Shown: positions 26,122-35,439, counted from the stretch's first letter. The stretch is DNA of 46,870 bases from Clostridium sp. SM-530-WT-3G (GCF_012843905.1 NZ_JABAGC010000024.1:1-46870); one strand, 5' to 3'. Program-made: numbers and translations. The notes: generated by a model from the sequence alone, not told the origin.

Positions 26122-26514
26122 ATGAATATGAAGTTGATTTTTGCAATAGTGACTATAACATTGGCATTGGTATTTTACACTATTGGAGTATTTGGAGAAA
26201 GAAAAGCAAAAGAATTGAATTTAACTTGTTTAGTATTTTTTTATTTAGGACTCATATGCGATTCAACAGGAACATTTTTAATGAGTCTTATAGCTAAAAA
26301 CTCAGTAGTTGTAGATGTAAGTGCAGTGACAATACACCAAATTACTGGATTACTTGCAATCATACTTATGATTTTTCACGCTTTATGGGCTACATATGTA
26401 TTAAAGAAGAATGATGAAACTAAGAAGAGAGAATTCCATAAATTCAGTATAATAGTTTGGGGAATATGGCTTGTTCCGTATTTCATAGGAATGGCTATAG
26501 GAATGATGAAATAA
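26122..26514 (+). CDS. HsmA-type four-helix membrane protein (TIGR03987-like)
   Basis: 130 aa with four predicted transmembrane helices. The IHQITGLLAIILMIFHALWA segment (split at IHQITGLLA / MIFHALWA), which has two conserved histidines in helix 3, and the C-terminal WGIWLVPYFIGM match a small family of uncharacterised clostridial membrane proteins annotated HsmA/TIGR03987. The two intramembrane histidines could bind haem or metal; this is inference. ATG is 11 bases after GGAGG. It lies 48 bases behind the lipoprotein remnant. Confidence 0.65.
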   Translation: MNMKLIFAIVTITLALVFYTIGVFGERKAKELNLTCLVFFYLGLICDSTGTFLMSLIAKNSVVVDVSAVTIHQITGLLAIILMIFHALWATYVLKKNDETKKREFHKFSIIVWGIWLVPYFIGMAIGMMK

Positions 26515-26573
26515 TAATGTTTGATAATAAAATTATATATGGATAATTAAGGTTTAAGAGAGTGTAAATTTTG

Positions 26574-26597
26574 TTCTGTAAGCATGGATTTTTTAGT
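26574..26597 (+). repeat. Half-copy of the lipoprotein terminator
   Basis: TTGTTCTGTAAGCATGGATT plus a T-run repeats the right arm of the 24155-24216 terminator with two changes, but no matching left arm precedes it. It is consistent with the remnant at 26020 being part of the same old duplication. Confidence 0.5.
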
Positions 26598-26658
26598 TCA
26601 GTAGTAAATAAAGAAAAATCATGTATCAGATTTAGTTGAAAAAGTTTATATATAAATT

Positions 26659-26702
26659 AAAAGGCAAAACTCTAAAAGATGAGCAGAGCTTTGTCTTTTG
26701 TA
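26659..26702 (+). terminator. Terminator upstream of the chromate transporter genes
   Basis: AAAAGGCAAAACTCT (26659-26673) pairs with AGAGCTTTGTCTTTT (26685-26699) with one mismatch and one wobble. Probably ends the transcript carrying the HsmA-like gene. Confidence 0.6.
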
Positions 26703-26883
26703 TCTAAGGTATTAGTTTAACCAATGTTATACTATTATTTTTTTTCTTTAATATAAGAACATTCTTTAAAAAATTAGAATAATTCATATTGATTTGCACA
26801 CATATTAAGAGTAATTTATAGAAACTGTATTATGGTTAAATACTGTAAGAATTGATTTGATTACACAATATAAATTAAAATAG

Positions 26884-26917
26884 CTGTGTAGCATATAAAT
26901 TTTATATATGCTTACAG
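26884..26917 (+). promoter_or_regulatory. Leader hairpin before the chromate transporter operon
   Basis: AGCATATA (26890-26897) pairs perfectly with TATATGCT (26905-26912), extended by CTGT (26884-26887) with ACAG (26914-26917) across a small internal loop. No U-run follows; the ribosome binding site GGAGG begins 15 bases later. Role unknown. Confidence 0.4.
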
Positions 26918-26942
26918 ATAGCTTTAGAATTGGAGGAATCTT

Positions 26943-27485
26943 ATGAAAATTTTACTAGAATTATTTGTTTCTTTTTTCAAGATAGGAGCTTTCACTTTAG
27001 GTGGAGGATTTGCAATGATTCCGATTATACAAAAGGAAATTGTAGAAGATAAGAAGTGGATAAAAGAAGATGAATTTCTTGATATGGTTGCACTTTCACA
27101 GTCAGCACCAGGACCTATTGCTGTAAATATAAGTGCATTTGTTGGGAAAAAGGTACAAGGGGTAAAAGGTCTTATAGTAGCATCTTTAGGAGCTATATTA
27201 CCATCATTTATTATAATAATATTAGTAGCATCAATATTCCTAAATATAGAAAATAACTCTATAGTTCAGAGAGTATTTAAGGGGATAAGACCAGCTGTTG
27301 TTGCACTTATAGCAGTTCCAGTAATAAATCTAAGTAAAACAGCCAAAATAAATAAGAAAAATTTTATAATACCTGTATTAGCAGCAGTTCTTGTTGCAGG
27401 GTTTAATGTTACACCTATCCTTATTGTTTTAGGAGCTATAGCAATAGGTATAGTTGATATTATGATTCATAAAGATAAAAATTAA
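26943..27485 (+). CDS. Chromate transporter, half-size subunit 1
   Basis: 180-aa CHR-family membrane protein with one CHR domain. The signatures TLGGGFAMIPIIQKE near residue 20 and ALSQSAPGPIAVNISAFVG around residue 55 are diagnostic, followed by GAILPSF and about five further helices. Short-chain CHR proteins work as pairs of different subunits in opposite orientation; the second subunit gene follows 124 bases downstream. Family members export chromate or take up sulfate-like anions; in anaerobes the physiological substrate is not established. GGAGG seven bases before ATG. Confidence 0.9.
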   Translation: MKILLELFVSFFKIGAFTLGGGFAMIPIIQKEIVEDKKWIKEDEFLDMVALSQSAPGPIAVNISAFVGKKVQGVKGLIVASLGAILPSFIIIILVASIFLNIENNSIVQRVFKGIRPAVVALIAVPVINLSKTAKINKKNFIIPVLAAVLVAGFNVTPILIVLGAIAIGIVDIMIHKDKN

Positions 27486-27609
27486 TCATTAATATGACAA
27501 ATTAGTATTATGATTTACCAGAACTTAAAATGTGTAATTATAAGAGAAGTATTTTATAAATACAGATTTTAAGAAATATACAGAATATGATTATGTTAGG
27601 AGAAGCAAA

Positions 27610-28128
27610 ATGTTAATAAGATTATTTTTAACATTCTTTAAAATAGGATTATTTAGTTTTGGTGGAGGATATGCTATGCTTCCGCTTATTAGTCGTGAAG
27701 TAGTAGAGACAAATCACTGGCTTACTTCAGAGGGATTTGCCAATATAATTGGAATAAGTCAGGTTACACCAGGACCACTTGCTATAAATACTGCAACTTA
27801 TGTAGGTTACAAAACAGCAGGAATTTTAGGTTCCACAGCAGCTACATTAGGAGTTGCACTACCATCTATAATTATAGTATACATATTATCTTTATTTTTA
27901 GATAAACATGGAAATAATAAGTATGTAGGTGGAATATTAAAATACATAAGACTTTGTGCAATAGGACTTATAGCGGCAGCAGCCATAATGCTTAAAGATG
28001 ATGTTTTTGCAAATGTTCAAAGTGTACTTATATTTATTGTAGCATTTATATTAAGCTTTAGATTTAAGATGAATCCTATAACATTAGCAATACTTTCAGG
28101 GATTGCAGGATTTATTATTTTTAGATAA
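27610..28128 (+). CDS. Chromate transporter, half-size subunit 2
   Basis: 172-aa partner of the preceding gene. FSFGGGYAMLPLISRE and GISQVTPGPLAINTATYVG show the same CHR motifs with different flanking charges, which fits the paired antiparallel subunit model. AGGAGA eight bases before ATG. No regulator of the ChrB type is present. The desaturase-like gene begins 77 bases later and could be co-transcribed. Confidence 0.9.
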   Translation: MLIRLFLTFFKIGLFSFGGGYAMLPLISREVVETNHWLTSEGFANIIGISQVTPGPLAINTATYVGYKTAGILGSTAATLGVALPSIIIVYILSLFLDKHGNNKYVGGILKYIRLCAIGLIAAAAIMLKDDVFANVQSVLIFIVAFILSFRFKMNPITLAILSGIAGFIIFR

Positions 28129-28205
28129 TTGTCGGTATTTAGAAATCAGGATTTATTGTATTTTAAGAGAAAACTAAAAATATAATTTTATAGGGACTGA
28201 TAAGA

Positions 28206-29768
28206 ATGAAGAATGTAGTTATTATTGGAAGCGGAATAGGGGGATTATGTACTGCAGTCAGGCTTTTAAAGCAAGGTTTTAATGTAACAATCCTTGAAAA
28301 GGAAAGTACTATTGGTGGAAAGGTTAATGTAAAAGAAGCACAGGGATTTAGATTTGATCTTACTGCCAGTATACTTATGACACCATATACATATAGTGAA
28401 GTCTTTGATTATGCAGGAAGAGATTATAGAAACTATTTCGAATTTATAAAATTAGATCCTATTTACAATGTTAATTATTATGATGGAGTTCAGTTTTATG
28501 CATATGAAGATTTAGATAAGATGAAGCATGAGCTTGATAAGCTAGAGAATGAAAGTGAAAGCTTTAAAATTAATTTGGCTAATAATAAAGTTAAGAAATA
28601 TAGAAATCATTTTAATTCAAACCTTTTTGAACAGTACAAAGAATTTCAAAATAAGTCGCTTAGAAAATATCTTATAGCACAGAGAAAGCTTTTATGTAGG
28701 CCAATGATTAATTTCAGGGAACTTTTAAATAAGGACGTTTTAAAATCATTAAATAAAATAAGACCTATTAAAACTTCAGACAGATATATATCTAAAATCA
28801 TAAAAAATCAGAAATTCAAGGATTATCTTTTATTTTTAACAATGTATATAGGAGTGAATCCTTATGAAAGTTCCAATATATATACTATGATACCTGCAGT
28901 TACTCACAACTACGGTGTTTCATATATTAAGGGTGGAGTTTATAAGTATATTTTAGCCCTTGTAAAGCTTATTCACGAAATGGGTGGAAAGATTAAAACA
29001 AATACTGAAGCACAACAGATAATAGTAAAACATAATAGAGTTACAGCAGTTAAAACAGAAGACTTAATATATACAAGTGATATAGTGGTATGTAATGCAG
29101 ATTATCCATATGCAGTAAGAAATTTATTTCATGAAAATATAGAACAGCAGTTAGAAAGAGAAAAGATAGTTAAAATAAAGGGATCTTCATGTTCTGTATT
29201 TATTATATATTTAGGGCTTTCAAAAAAGTTTAATGACCTTAATGTACATAATATTTATATAAGCAGTGAACTAAAAAAATCTATAGAACAGGCATTTGAA
29301 GGAGAAATTCCAGAGTGTCCATCTGCCTATATTTATTATCCAAGTGCAGTTGATGATACATTATGCAGTAAAGGAAAATCTGTTATGAATATAATGGTGA
29401 GAGTTCCTAATTTATTTTATAAAGATATAAAGTGGAATGAAGAAAATATAAGTGAATTAAGAAATAAGACTATTAATGAAATTAAGAAAATTAAAGGACT
29501 TGAAAATATAGAAGAATATATAGAGTATGAGGATTACCTTGTACCTGAGGATTTAGAAAATATATTTAATGCATATGAGGGAAGTGCATTTGGATTGAGC
29601 CATAAATTAAATCAAAGCCTTGTATTTAGACCACCTATAAAAGAAAAAATTATTGATGGTTTATACTTTATAGGCTCATCTACCCATCCTGGCAATGGAG
29701 TATTTATAATAATTAATGGGACTAAAGTGTTGGCAGAGGTCATATGTAAAGACAATCTTTTTAGTTAG
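28206..29768 (+). CDS. CrtI/CrtN-type phytoene desaturase-like flavoprotein
   Basis: 520 aa. N-terminal FAD-binding motif VVIIGSGIGGLCTAVRL (residues 4-20), then EKESTIGGKVNVKEAQGFRF as in carotenoid desaturases (TIGGK core). The C-terminal FAD/substrate signature reads FIGSSTHPGNGVFIIINGTK, where typical members have GASTHPGGGVPG. No phytoene or dehydrosqualene synthase lies nearby, so a carotenoid role is doubtful; FAD-dependent oxidation or isomerisation of another hydrophobic substrate is as likely. The ribosome binding site is weak (GGGAC). The TAG stop falls in a TTAACAG-type repeat. Confidence 0.75.
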   Translation: MKNVVIIGSGIGGLCTAVRLLKQGFNVTILEKESTIGGKVNVKEAQGFRFDLTASILMTPYTYSEVFDYAGRDYRNYFEFIKLDPIYNVNYYDGVQFYAYEDLDKMKHELDKLENESESFKINLANNKVKKYRNHFNSNLFEQYKEFQNKSLRKYLIAQRKLLCRPMINFRELLNKDVLKSLNKIRPIKTSDRYISKIIKNQKFKDYLLFLTMYIGVNPYESSNIYTMIPAVTHNYGVSYIKGGVYKYILALVKLIHEMGGKIKTNTEAQQIIVKHNRVTAVKTEDLIYTSDIVVCNADYPYAVRNLFHENIEQQLEREKIVKIKGSSCSVFIIYLGLSKKFNDLNVHNIYISSELKKSIEQAFEGEIPECPSAYIYYPSAVDDTLCSKGKSVMNIMVRVPNLFYKDIKWNEENISELRNKTINEIKKIKGLENIEEYIEYEDYLVPEDLENIFNAYEGSAFGLSHKLNQSLVFRPPIKEKIIDGLYFIGSSTHPGNGVFIIINGTKVLAEVICKDNLFS

Positions 29769-29878
29769 TAGTTAACAGTTTACAGTTACCAGTTAGTAGG
29801 GAGGATAATTTTATTTGGGTAAAATCTTAATAATATAAACTGTTAACTGTTCATTGTTACTTGCTAACTGAAATAATT
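29765..29878. repeat. TTAACAG-type interspersed dyad repeat, long copy
   Basis: A 114-base element starts on the stop codon of the desaturase gene. AGTTAACAGTTTA (29770-29782) is mirrored exactly by TAAACTGTTAACT (29836-29848). Further degenerate TTAACAG/GTTACCAG units flank on both sides, and the element ends TTGCTAACTGAAATAA, as does the short copy at 18348-18380. Confidence 0.6.
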
Positions 29879-30029
29879 GTTTACAATTTAATTGAATAAT
29901 GTTATAATAAAAGTAATTAAATAATAATTATTGTCGTTTAAAATTTTATATAAAAATGTATTAAATATAAGACTTTAATATAGATTTATGTAAAAGTAAT
30001 GTGTGAAGCAGACAAAGGAGAAAAGACAT

Positions 30030-30200
30030 ATGAGTAATGATTATATAGATAGAATTGAAAAATTAAAAGCTAAAATAAGATTTTATGAAGAACAGATTGC
30101 AGAAGATGAAGGAGATGGATTTGAAGAATATGAAATAGAGCTTGTTGCAGCTATAGATGAACTTAATAGATTAACTGAAAAGTTAGATAAAGAATCTTAA
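30030..30200 (+). CDS. Small acidic coiled-coil protein, 56 aa
   Basis: Starts MSNDYIDRIEKLKAKIRF and is almost entirely charged amphipathic helix with heptad-like Ile/Leu spacing, suggesting a short coiled coil. No known domain. ATG at 30030 has AAAGGAG nine bases upstream; the in-frame GTG at 30003 lies before that site and is rejected. Stand-alone, between the repeat element and the MATE gene. Confidence 0.6.
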   Translation: MSNDYIDRIEKLKAKIRFYEEQIAEDEGDGFEEYEIELVAAIDELNRLTEKLDKES

Positions 30201-30447
30201 AAAAATTCAAAAATTTAACAAAGAATAAATTTTATAAAATTGATAATTTAGTTGTATTAGGAAAATAAATTTATAATTGGATGAAAAGTAATATTAACAA
30301 AAGGTAAAGTATAAGTAAAATAAATTGAAAATAATAAAAAATAGGAATATAATTAGTGGGACTATAATGCGTATAGTTTTAATAATGTTGGTAGCGTTGT
30401 TAAAACTATGTGCTTTTTTGTTGTAAAAAAGACGGGAGATGGAAAAC

Positions 30448-31818
30448 GTGATATTAACGAAAAGAGCAAAAGTACCACAATATGAACTAATGACGGAAAC
30501 ACCCCTGCCAAAGCTTATAGGAGCGCTTTCAGTTCCAACTATAATAAGTATGCTGGTTACTAATTTATATAACATGGCTGATTCTTATTTTGTAAGTAAG
30601 CTGGGGACTAGTGCTAGTGGAGCAATAGGAATAGTATTTTCAATTATGGCAATTTTTCAGGCATTAGGGTTTATGCTAGGCCATGGTTCAGGAAGTATAA
30701 TAAGTCGTAAATTAGGAGAGAAAGATAGCAATAATGCAATAAAATTTGCTTCAACAAGCTTCTTCTTAGCTATATTGGGAGGGGCAGCAATAGGAATAAT
30801 AGGTATTATATTTATAAATCCTTTAATGAGATTTTTAGGGAGTACGGAAACTATCCTTCCTTATTCAAGGATATATGGCTTTTATATTTTAATTTCAGCA
30901 CCAGCAATGGTTTCTGGATGTGTAATGAATAATATTCTAAGATATGAAGGAAAAGCTTCTCTTGCTATGATTGGGCTTACTAGTGGAGCAATTCTTAATG
31001 TTATTGGAGATCCTATATTAATATTTGGATTTAATATGGGTATGACAGGTGCTGGACTTTCTACTGCAATATCTCAGTATATAAGTTCAATAATATTATA
31101 TTGTATGTTTTTAAGAGGAGAAACAACAAGCAAATTTAAGTTTACAAAAGTTACTAAAGATTTTAATGATGTTATTTTAATACTTAAAACTGGTTTTCCA
31201 AGCTTTACAAGACAGTCATTAAGCTGTATTTCAACTACTATGCTTAATCAATTCTCAGGATTTTATGGAGATGCTGCAGTAGCTGCAATGAGTATAGTAT
31301 CAAGAGTTTGTAGTGTTATATTTTCTATTTGTCTTGGTATGGCCCAGGGGCTTCAGCCAGTTGCTGCTTTTAACTATGGGGCAAGAAAATATTTGCGTGT
31401 AAGAAAAGCATTTATATTTTCATTCGCATCTAGTACATGTATTATAGCAGTTATAACAGGAATAGCTATGATGGATAGTGGAAACATAATTCAAATATTC
31501 CGTGATGATTCAGATGTTATTAAAATAGGAACAGTTGCATTAAGAGCACAGCTTATAGGTATGATTTTTTGTCCTATAGCAGTATGTAGTAATATGATGT
31601 TCCAAAGTATAGGTAAAAGCAAAATAGCAACACTCTTAGCTGCTCTTAGAAGTGGAGTATGCTTTATTCCAGTAATATTTTTAATGTCTAATATATTTGG
31701 ATTAAAAGGTATAGAGATAGCACAACCTATATCAGATATGCTTGTATGCCTTATCACCATTCCATGTACTTTACCATTCCTTAAAGAATTAAAATTAAGT
31801 GAATTAGCAGTTGATTAG
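30448..31818 (+). CDS. MATE-family multidrug/organic cation exporter
   Basis: About 456 aa with twelve hydrophobic segments in two halves of six, typical of the NorM/DinF-like MATE family. Signatures: ELMTETPLPKLIGALSVPT, NLYNMADSYFVSKLGTSASG and GHGSGSIISRKLG at the N-terminus, and ALGFMLGH, MAQGLQPVAAFNYGA and FQSIGKS further on. It exports organic cations in exchange for Na+ or H+. The start is best set at GTG 30448, nine bases after GGGAG (30434-30438); the ATG at 30439 touches that site. A related gene at 43961 is truncated. Confidence 0.88.
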   Translation: MILTKRAKVPQYELMTETPLPKLIGALSVPTIISMLVTNLYNMADSYFVSKLGTSASGAIGIVFSIMAIFQALGFMLGHGSGSIISRKLGEKDSNNAIKFASTSFFLAILGGAAIGIIGIIFINPLMRFLGSTETILPYSRIYGFYILISAPAMVSGCVMNNILRYEGKASLAMIGLTSGAILNVIGDPILIFGFNMGMTGAGLSTAISQYISSIILYCMFLRGETTSKFKFTKVTKDFNDVILILKTGFPSFTRQSLSCISTTMLNQFSGFYGDAAVAAMSIVSRVCSVIFSICLGMAQGLQPVAAFNYGARKYLRVRKAFIFSFASSTCIIAVITGIAMMDSGNIIQIFRDDSDVIKIGTVALRAQLIGMIFCPIAVCSNMMFQSIGKSKIATLLAALRSGVCFIPVIFLMSNIFGLKGIEIAQPISDMLVCLITIPCTLPFLKELKLSELAVD

Positions 31819-31953
31819 ATATGGTAAAAGGGAGTATAGTTTATGTAAATAGGACATATAAAAAATCACAATAATTTAACATAAACAGAAGTTATTACAA
31901 TAATTAAGAATAAAAAGTAAAGATGTTCAATATTTATTTATGAGGTGATTACT

Positions 31954-32904
31954 ATGAAGAATAATATTATTACTTATGAAACATATTATGGGACATCAAA
32001 GAGGACGGCAGAAATTTTAGCACTTATTATTGGAAATGCAAAAGTTTATAGTATTGATGATGCACCAGAGAATATCAGTATGTATGATAATGTTATTTCA
32101 GTATTTGCATTTCATGGCTATATCACTGGACAAAAGACAATGAAGTATCTTAAGGATTTAAATAAATCATTAAATGGAAAGTCTTTAGGATTAGTGGGAG
32201 TAGGTCTCATGGAAAATGATATAAATAATTATGGAAAATTAATAGAAGATGCAATTGGAAGAAAAGCTGATTTTACAAAGTTTATTGAAGGCGAATTGAG
32301 AATAAACAAGCTTACGGAAGAGGATAGAGGAGTATTGGAAAAATTCCTTGGAGAGCATAATATAAAATTTATGGATATGGGAAAATTCAAGGTGGAAGAA
32401 GTATGCGAAGAAGCATGTATAATAAAAGAGTTATTAGAAAAACATAATAAAAAGCTAGATGAATATGAGCTTCAGAAAGCAATAGATGATTATATATCTA
32501 GCAAAAATACATGTACACTTACATCTGGAGTATGTGAATTTATAAGGTCAACTCCTATTGAGTACTCATATGTTAACGGATGTTTTTATTTCTTTACTGA
32601 AGGTGGATTAAAGTTTAAGGGAATTTTACAGAATCCAAATGTTTCAATCTGTATATATGATGACTACAGTGGAATGGTAAACTTAAAAGGCCTTCAGATA
32701 ACTGGAAAAGCTGAGCTTATTTCAATTGGTAGTGATGAGTATAAAGAATTGCTTGAAGTAAAGAAATTGAAATTTGAAAATATAAATAAACTTCCTGTAA
32801 ATCTAAATCTTTTAAAGGTTTATCCAGTTAAGTTTGAATTTTTGAATTCGGATTTTAAAAAGTTTGAAGTAGATGTAAAGCAGAAATTAGAAAAAACTTA
32901 TTAG
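31954..32904 (+). CDS. Flavodoxin-like domain fused to FMN split-barrel domain
   Basis: 316 aa. The N-terminal half (about 1-150) is flavodoxin-like, with the phosphate-binding loop ETYYGTSKRTAE and SVFAFHGYITGQ; it resembles protoporphyrinogen oxidase/flavodoxin-type proteins. The C-terminal half (about 170-300) has the pyridoxamine-phosphate-oxidase-like split barrel pattern (YFFTEGGLKFKGILQNPNVS, then GLQITGKAEL), which usually binds FMN. The fusion suggests an internal electron path between two flavins. ATG at 31954 follows GAGGTG by six bases; the in-frame GTG at 31945 is part of that site. Ends at a strong terminator. Confidence 0.72.
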   Translation: MKNNIITYETYYGTSKRTAEILALIIGNAKVYSIDDAPENISMYDNVISVFAFHGYITGQKTMKYLKDLNKSLNGKSLGLVGVGLMENDINNYGKLIEDAIGRKADFTKFIEGELRINKLTEEDRGVLEKFLGEHNIKFMDMGKFKVEEVCEEACIIKELLEKHNKKLDEYELQKAIDDYISSKNTCTLTSGVCEFIRSTPIEYSYVNGCFYFFTEGGLKFKGILQNPNVSICIYDDYSGMVNLKGLQITGKAELISIGSDEYKELLEVKKLKFENINKLPVNLNLLKVYPVKFEFLNSDFKKFEVDVKQKLEKTY

Positions 32905-32927
32905 TATTATTTTAATATATATATAAT

Positions 32928-32970
32928 AGGTCTTAGTCCTGTATAATAACAGGATTAGGGCCTGTTTTTG
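32928..32970 (+). terminator. Terminator of the flavodoxin fusion gene
   Basis: AGGTCTTAGTCCTGT (32928-32942) pairs with ACAGGATTAGGGCCT (32949-32963) with three wobble pairs, followed by GTTTTTG. Confidence 0.85.
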
Positions 32971-33150
32971 CAAATATAATTGTCGAAATTAGTAGATTGA
33001 TTTTAAAAAAAATAATAAATATAAAAAATATATATAATAAAATTATAAAATTTATAAAAACAAAGACGGAATATAATTGTAAAACTAAAGATTGTTAAAA
33101 AAATATCCAATTTTCCTAAAAAAAATCCTCTAAATAGAAACATATCAATA

Positions 33151-33179
33151 TTGACATGTTATAAAAAACGGAATAAAAT
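33151..33179 (+). promoter_or_regulatory. SigA-type promoter of the enoate reductase-like gene
   Basis: TTGACA (33151-33156), 17-base spacer, TAAAAT (33174-33179): near-consensus vegetative promoter 72 bases before the ATG. The leader contains GGCAAGGCGG, but no structure was recognised. The rest of 32971-33150 is AT-rich and without a gene. Confidence 0.75.
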
Positions 33180-33251
33180 CAATCTCGGCAAGGCGGTATT
33201 TAGGTTTTTTAACTAGATTAAATACTTGTTAACGTTTAAGGGGGATTAACT

Positions 33252-35246
33252 ATGAATAAGTATAAAAAATTATTTGAGCCAATTAAGATTGGTAATTGTG
33301 AAATAAAAAACAGATTTGCTTTAGCACCAATGGGACCATTAGGTTTAGCAGATGCTGAAGGTGGATTTAATCAAAGAGGAATTGATTACTATACAGAAAG
33401 AGCAAAAGGTGGTACTGGTCTTATAATTACAGGTGTTACTTTTGTTGATAATGAAGTTGAAGAACATAGTATGCCAAGTACTCCATGTCCAACACATAAT
33501 CCGGTGCACTTTGTAAGAACATCAAGAGAAATGACTGAAAGAATACATGCTTATAATGCAAAGGTGTTTTTACAAATGTCAGGTGGATTTGGTAGAGTTA
33601 CCATTCCTACAAATGTTGGAGAATATCCACCAGTGGCTCCATCAGCAATACAACACAGATGGCTTGATAAAACATGTAGAGCATTAACTGTAGAAGAAAT
33701 AAAATCAATAGTTAAAAAATTTGGTGAAGCAGCTGCTAATGCAAAAAGAGCAGGCTTTGATGGAGTTCAAATTCATGCAGTACATGAAGGTTACCTTATA
33801 GATCAATTTGCTATTTCATTATTTAACCATAGAACTGATGAATATGGTGGAAGCTTAGAAAATAGATTAAGATTTGCAAAAGAAATAGTTGAAGAAATTA
33901 AGAAAACTTGTGGAGAAGATTTCCCAGTTGTTTTAAGATATTCACCAAAGAGCTTTATTAAAGATTTTAGAGATGGAGCACTTCCTGGAGAAGAATTCGT
34001 AGAAAAGGGAAGAGATTTAGATGAAGGTATTGAAGCAGCTAAATTATTAGTTGAATATGGATATGATGCTTTAGATGTAGATGCTGGATCATATGACTCA
34101 TGGTGGTGGAGTCACCCACCAATGTACCAAGAAAAAGGACTTTATAGACCTTTTGCAAAATTAATGAAGGAAACTGTAGATGTTCCAATCATATGTGCAG
34201 GAAGAATGGATAATCCAGATATGGCTCTTGAAGCTATTGAAGATGGAACTTGCGATATGATAAGTCTTGGAAGACCATTATTAGCTGATCCTGACTATGT
34301 AAATAAATTAAGAGCTAATAAAGTTGATTCAATAAGACCATGTATATCATGCCAAGAAGGATGTATGGGAAGAGTTCAACATTACTCAATGTTAAACTGT
34401 GCTGTAAATCCTCAAGCATGTAAAGAAAGAATAAATGCTTATAATCCTATTTTTATTAAGAAGAGAGTATTAATAGTAGGTGGTGGAGTAGCTGGATGTG
34501 AAGCTGCTAGAGTTCTTGCTATTAGAGGACATGAACCAGTTCTTTTTGAAAAGAGCGATAGATTAGGTGGAAACTTAATTCCAGGTGGAGCTCCTGACTT
34601 TAAGGAAGATGATATAGCATTAGCTGACTGGTATGCACGTACTTTAAAAGAATTAAATGTTGAAGTTAACTTAAATTCTGAAGTTACTAAGGAACAAGTA
34701 TTAGGCGGTAATTATGATGTAGTTATCATAGCTACAGGTTCTACTCCAAAGGTATTCTCACTTGGTGATGATGAAAAAGTATTTACAGCAGCAGATGTAT
34801 TAACTGGTAAAAAAGACTGTGGAGATAATACTGTAGTTGTAGGTGGAGGCTTAGTTGGATGTGAACTAGCACTTGACCTTGCTAAGAAAGGTAAGAAAGT
34901 AACTATAGTTGAAGCATTAGATAAGATTCTTGCTGTAAATGGACCTTTATGCTCAGCTAATAAGGATATGCTTGAAAGATTAATTCCATTTAACAATATA
35001 GAAGTTAAGGCAAATTCAAAAGTTAAGAAATATGAAAATGGAAAACTTATAATGGAAACTGCAAATGGAATAGAAGAACTTCCATGTGATTCAGTAATTT
35101 TAGCAGTTGGATATAAGGAAGAAAACAGTCTTTATAAAGAACTTGAATTTGAAGTTCCAAACATTCATTTACTTGGAGATGCTAGAAAAGTATCTAACAT
35201 AATGTATGCAATCTGGGATGCATTCGAAGTTGCAAACCATATTTAA
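33252..35246 (+). CDS. 2-enoate reductase-like OYE/Fe-S/FAD flavoenzyme
   Basis: 664-aa three-part enzyme: an N-terminal old-yellow-enzyme barrel binding FMN (1-370; FALAPMGPLGL, then VQIHAVHEGYLIDQF with His175/His178 and Tyr182, and TDEYGGSLENR), a 4Fe-4S site (Cys364, Cys367, Cys371, Cys383), and an FAD/NAD(P)H domain with two Rossmann motifs (VLIVGGGVAGCEAAR, then VVVGGGLVGCELALD). This architecture is shared by clostridial 2-enoate reductase, FldZ, BaiCD and 2,4-dienoyl-CoA reductase. It would reduce an alpha,beta-unsaturated acid with NADH during amino acid or fatty acid fermentation. Near-consensus promoter upstream, terminator downstream; monocistronic and probably well expressed. Confidence 0.9.
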   Translation: MNKYKKLFEPIKIGNCEIKNRFALAPMGPLGLADAEGGFNQRGIDYYTERAKGGTGLIITGVTFVDNEVEEHSMPSTPCPTHNPVHFVRTSREMTERIHAYNAKVFLQMSGGFGRVTIPTNVGEYPPVAPSAIQHRWLDKTCRALTVEEIKSIVKKFGEAAANAKRAGFDGVQIHAVHEGYLIDQFAISLFNHRTDEYGGSLENRLRFAKEIVEEIKKTCGEDFPVVLRYSPKSFIKDFRDGALPGEEFVEKGRDLDEGIEAAKLLVEYGYDALDVDAGSYDSWWWSHPPMYQEKGLYRPFAKLMKETVDVPIICAGRMDNPDMALEAIEDGTCDMISLGRPLLADPDYVNKLRANKVDSIRPCISCQEGCMGRVQHYSMLNCAVNPQACKERINAYNPIFIKKRVLIVGGGVAGCEAARVLAIRGHEPVLFEKSDRLGGNLIPGGAPDFKEDDIALADWYARTLKELNVEVNLNSEVTKEQVLGGNYDVVIIATGSTPKVFSLGDDEKVFTAADVLTGKKDCGDNTVVVGGGLVGCELALDLAKKGKKVTIVEALDKILAVNGPLCSANKDMLERLIPFNNIEVKANSKVKKYENGKLIMETANGIEELPCDSVILAVGYKEENSLYKELEFEVPNIHLLGDARKVSNIMYAIWDAFEVANHI

Positions 35247-35277
35247 TAATATAAGTTAAAAGTAAAAATTAATATAG

Positions 35278-35310
35278 AAAAAGCCACTCATTTTATGGGT
35301 GGCTTTTTTA
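35278..35310 (+). terminator. Terminator of the enoate reductase-like gene
   Basis: AAAAAGCCACTCA (35278-35290) pairs with TGGGTGGCTTTTT (35296-35308), one wobble. Confidence 0.9.
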
Positions 35311-35439
35311 TTGATAAAAACTTACTGTTATTTACCATTTCTTAATTATTGAGTATTTATAAATAATTGTGGTAAACATAAGATGTATGTAATATAAAAT
35401 AAGTAGAATGTATTAAATGAATGAAAGGATGACATATAT

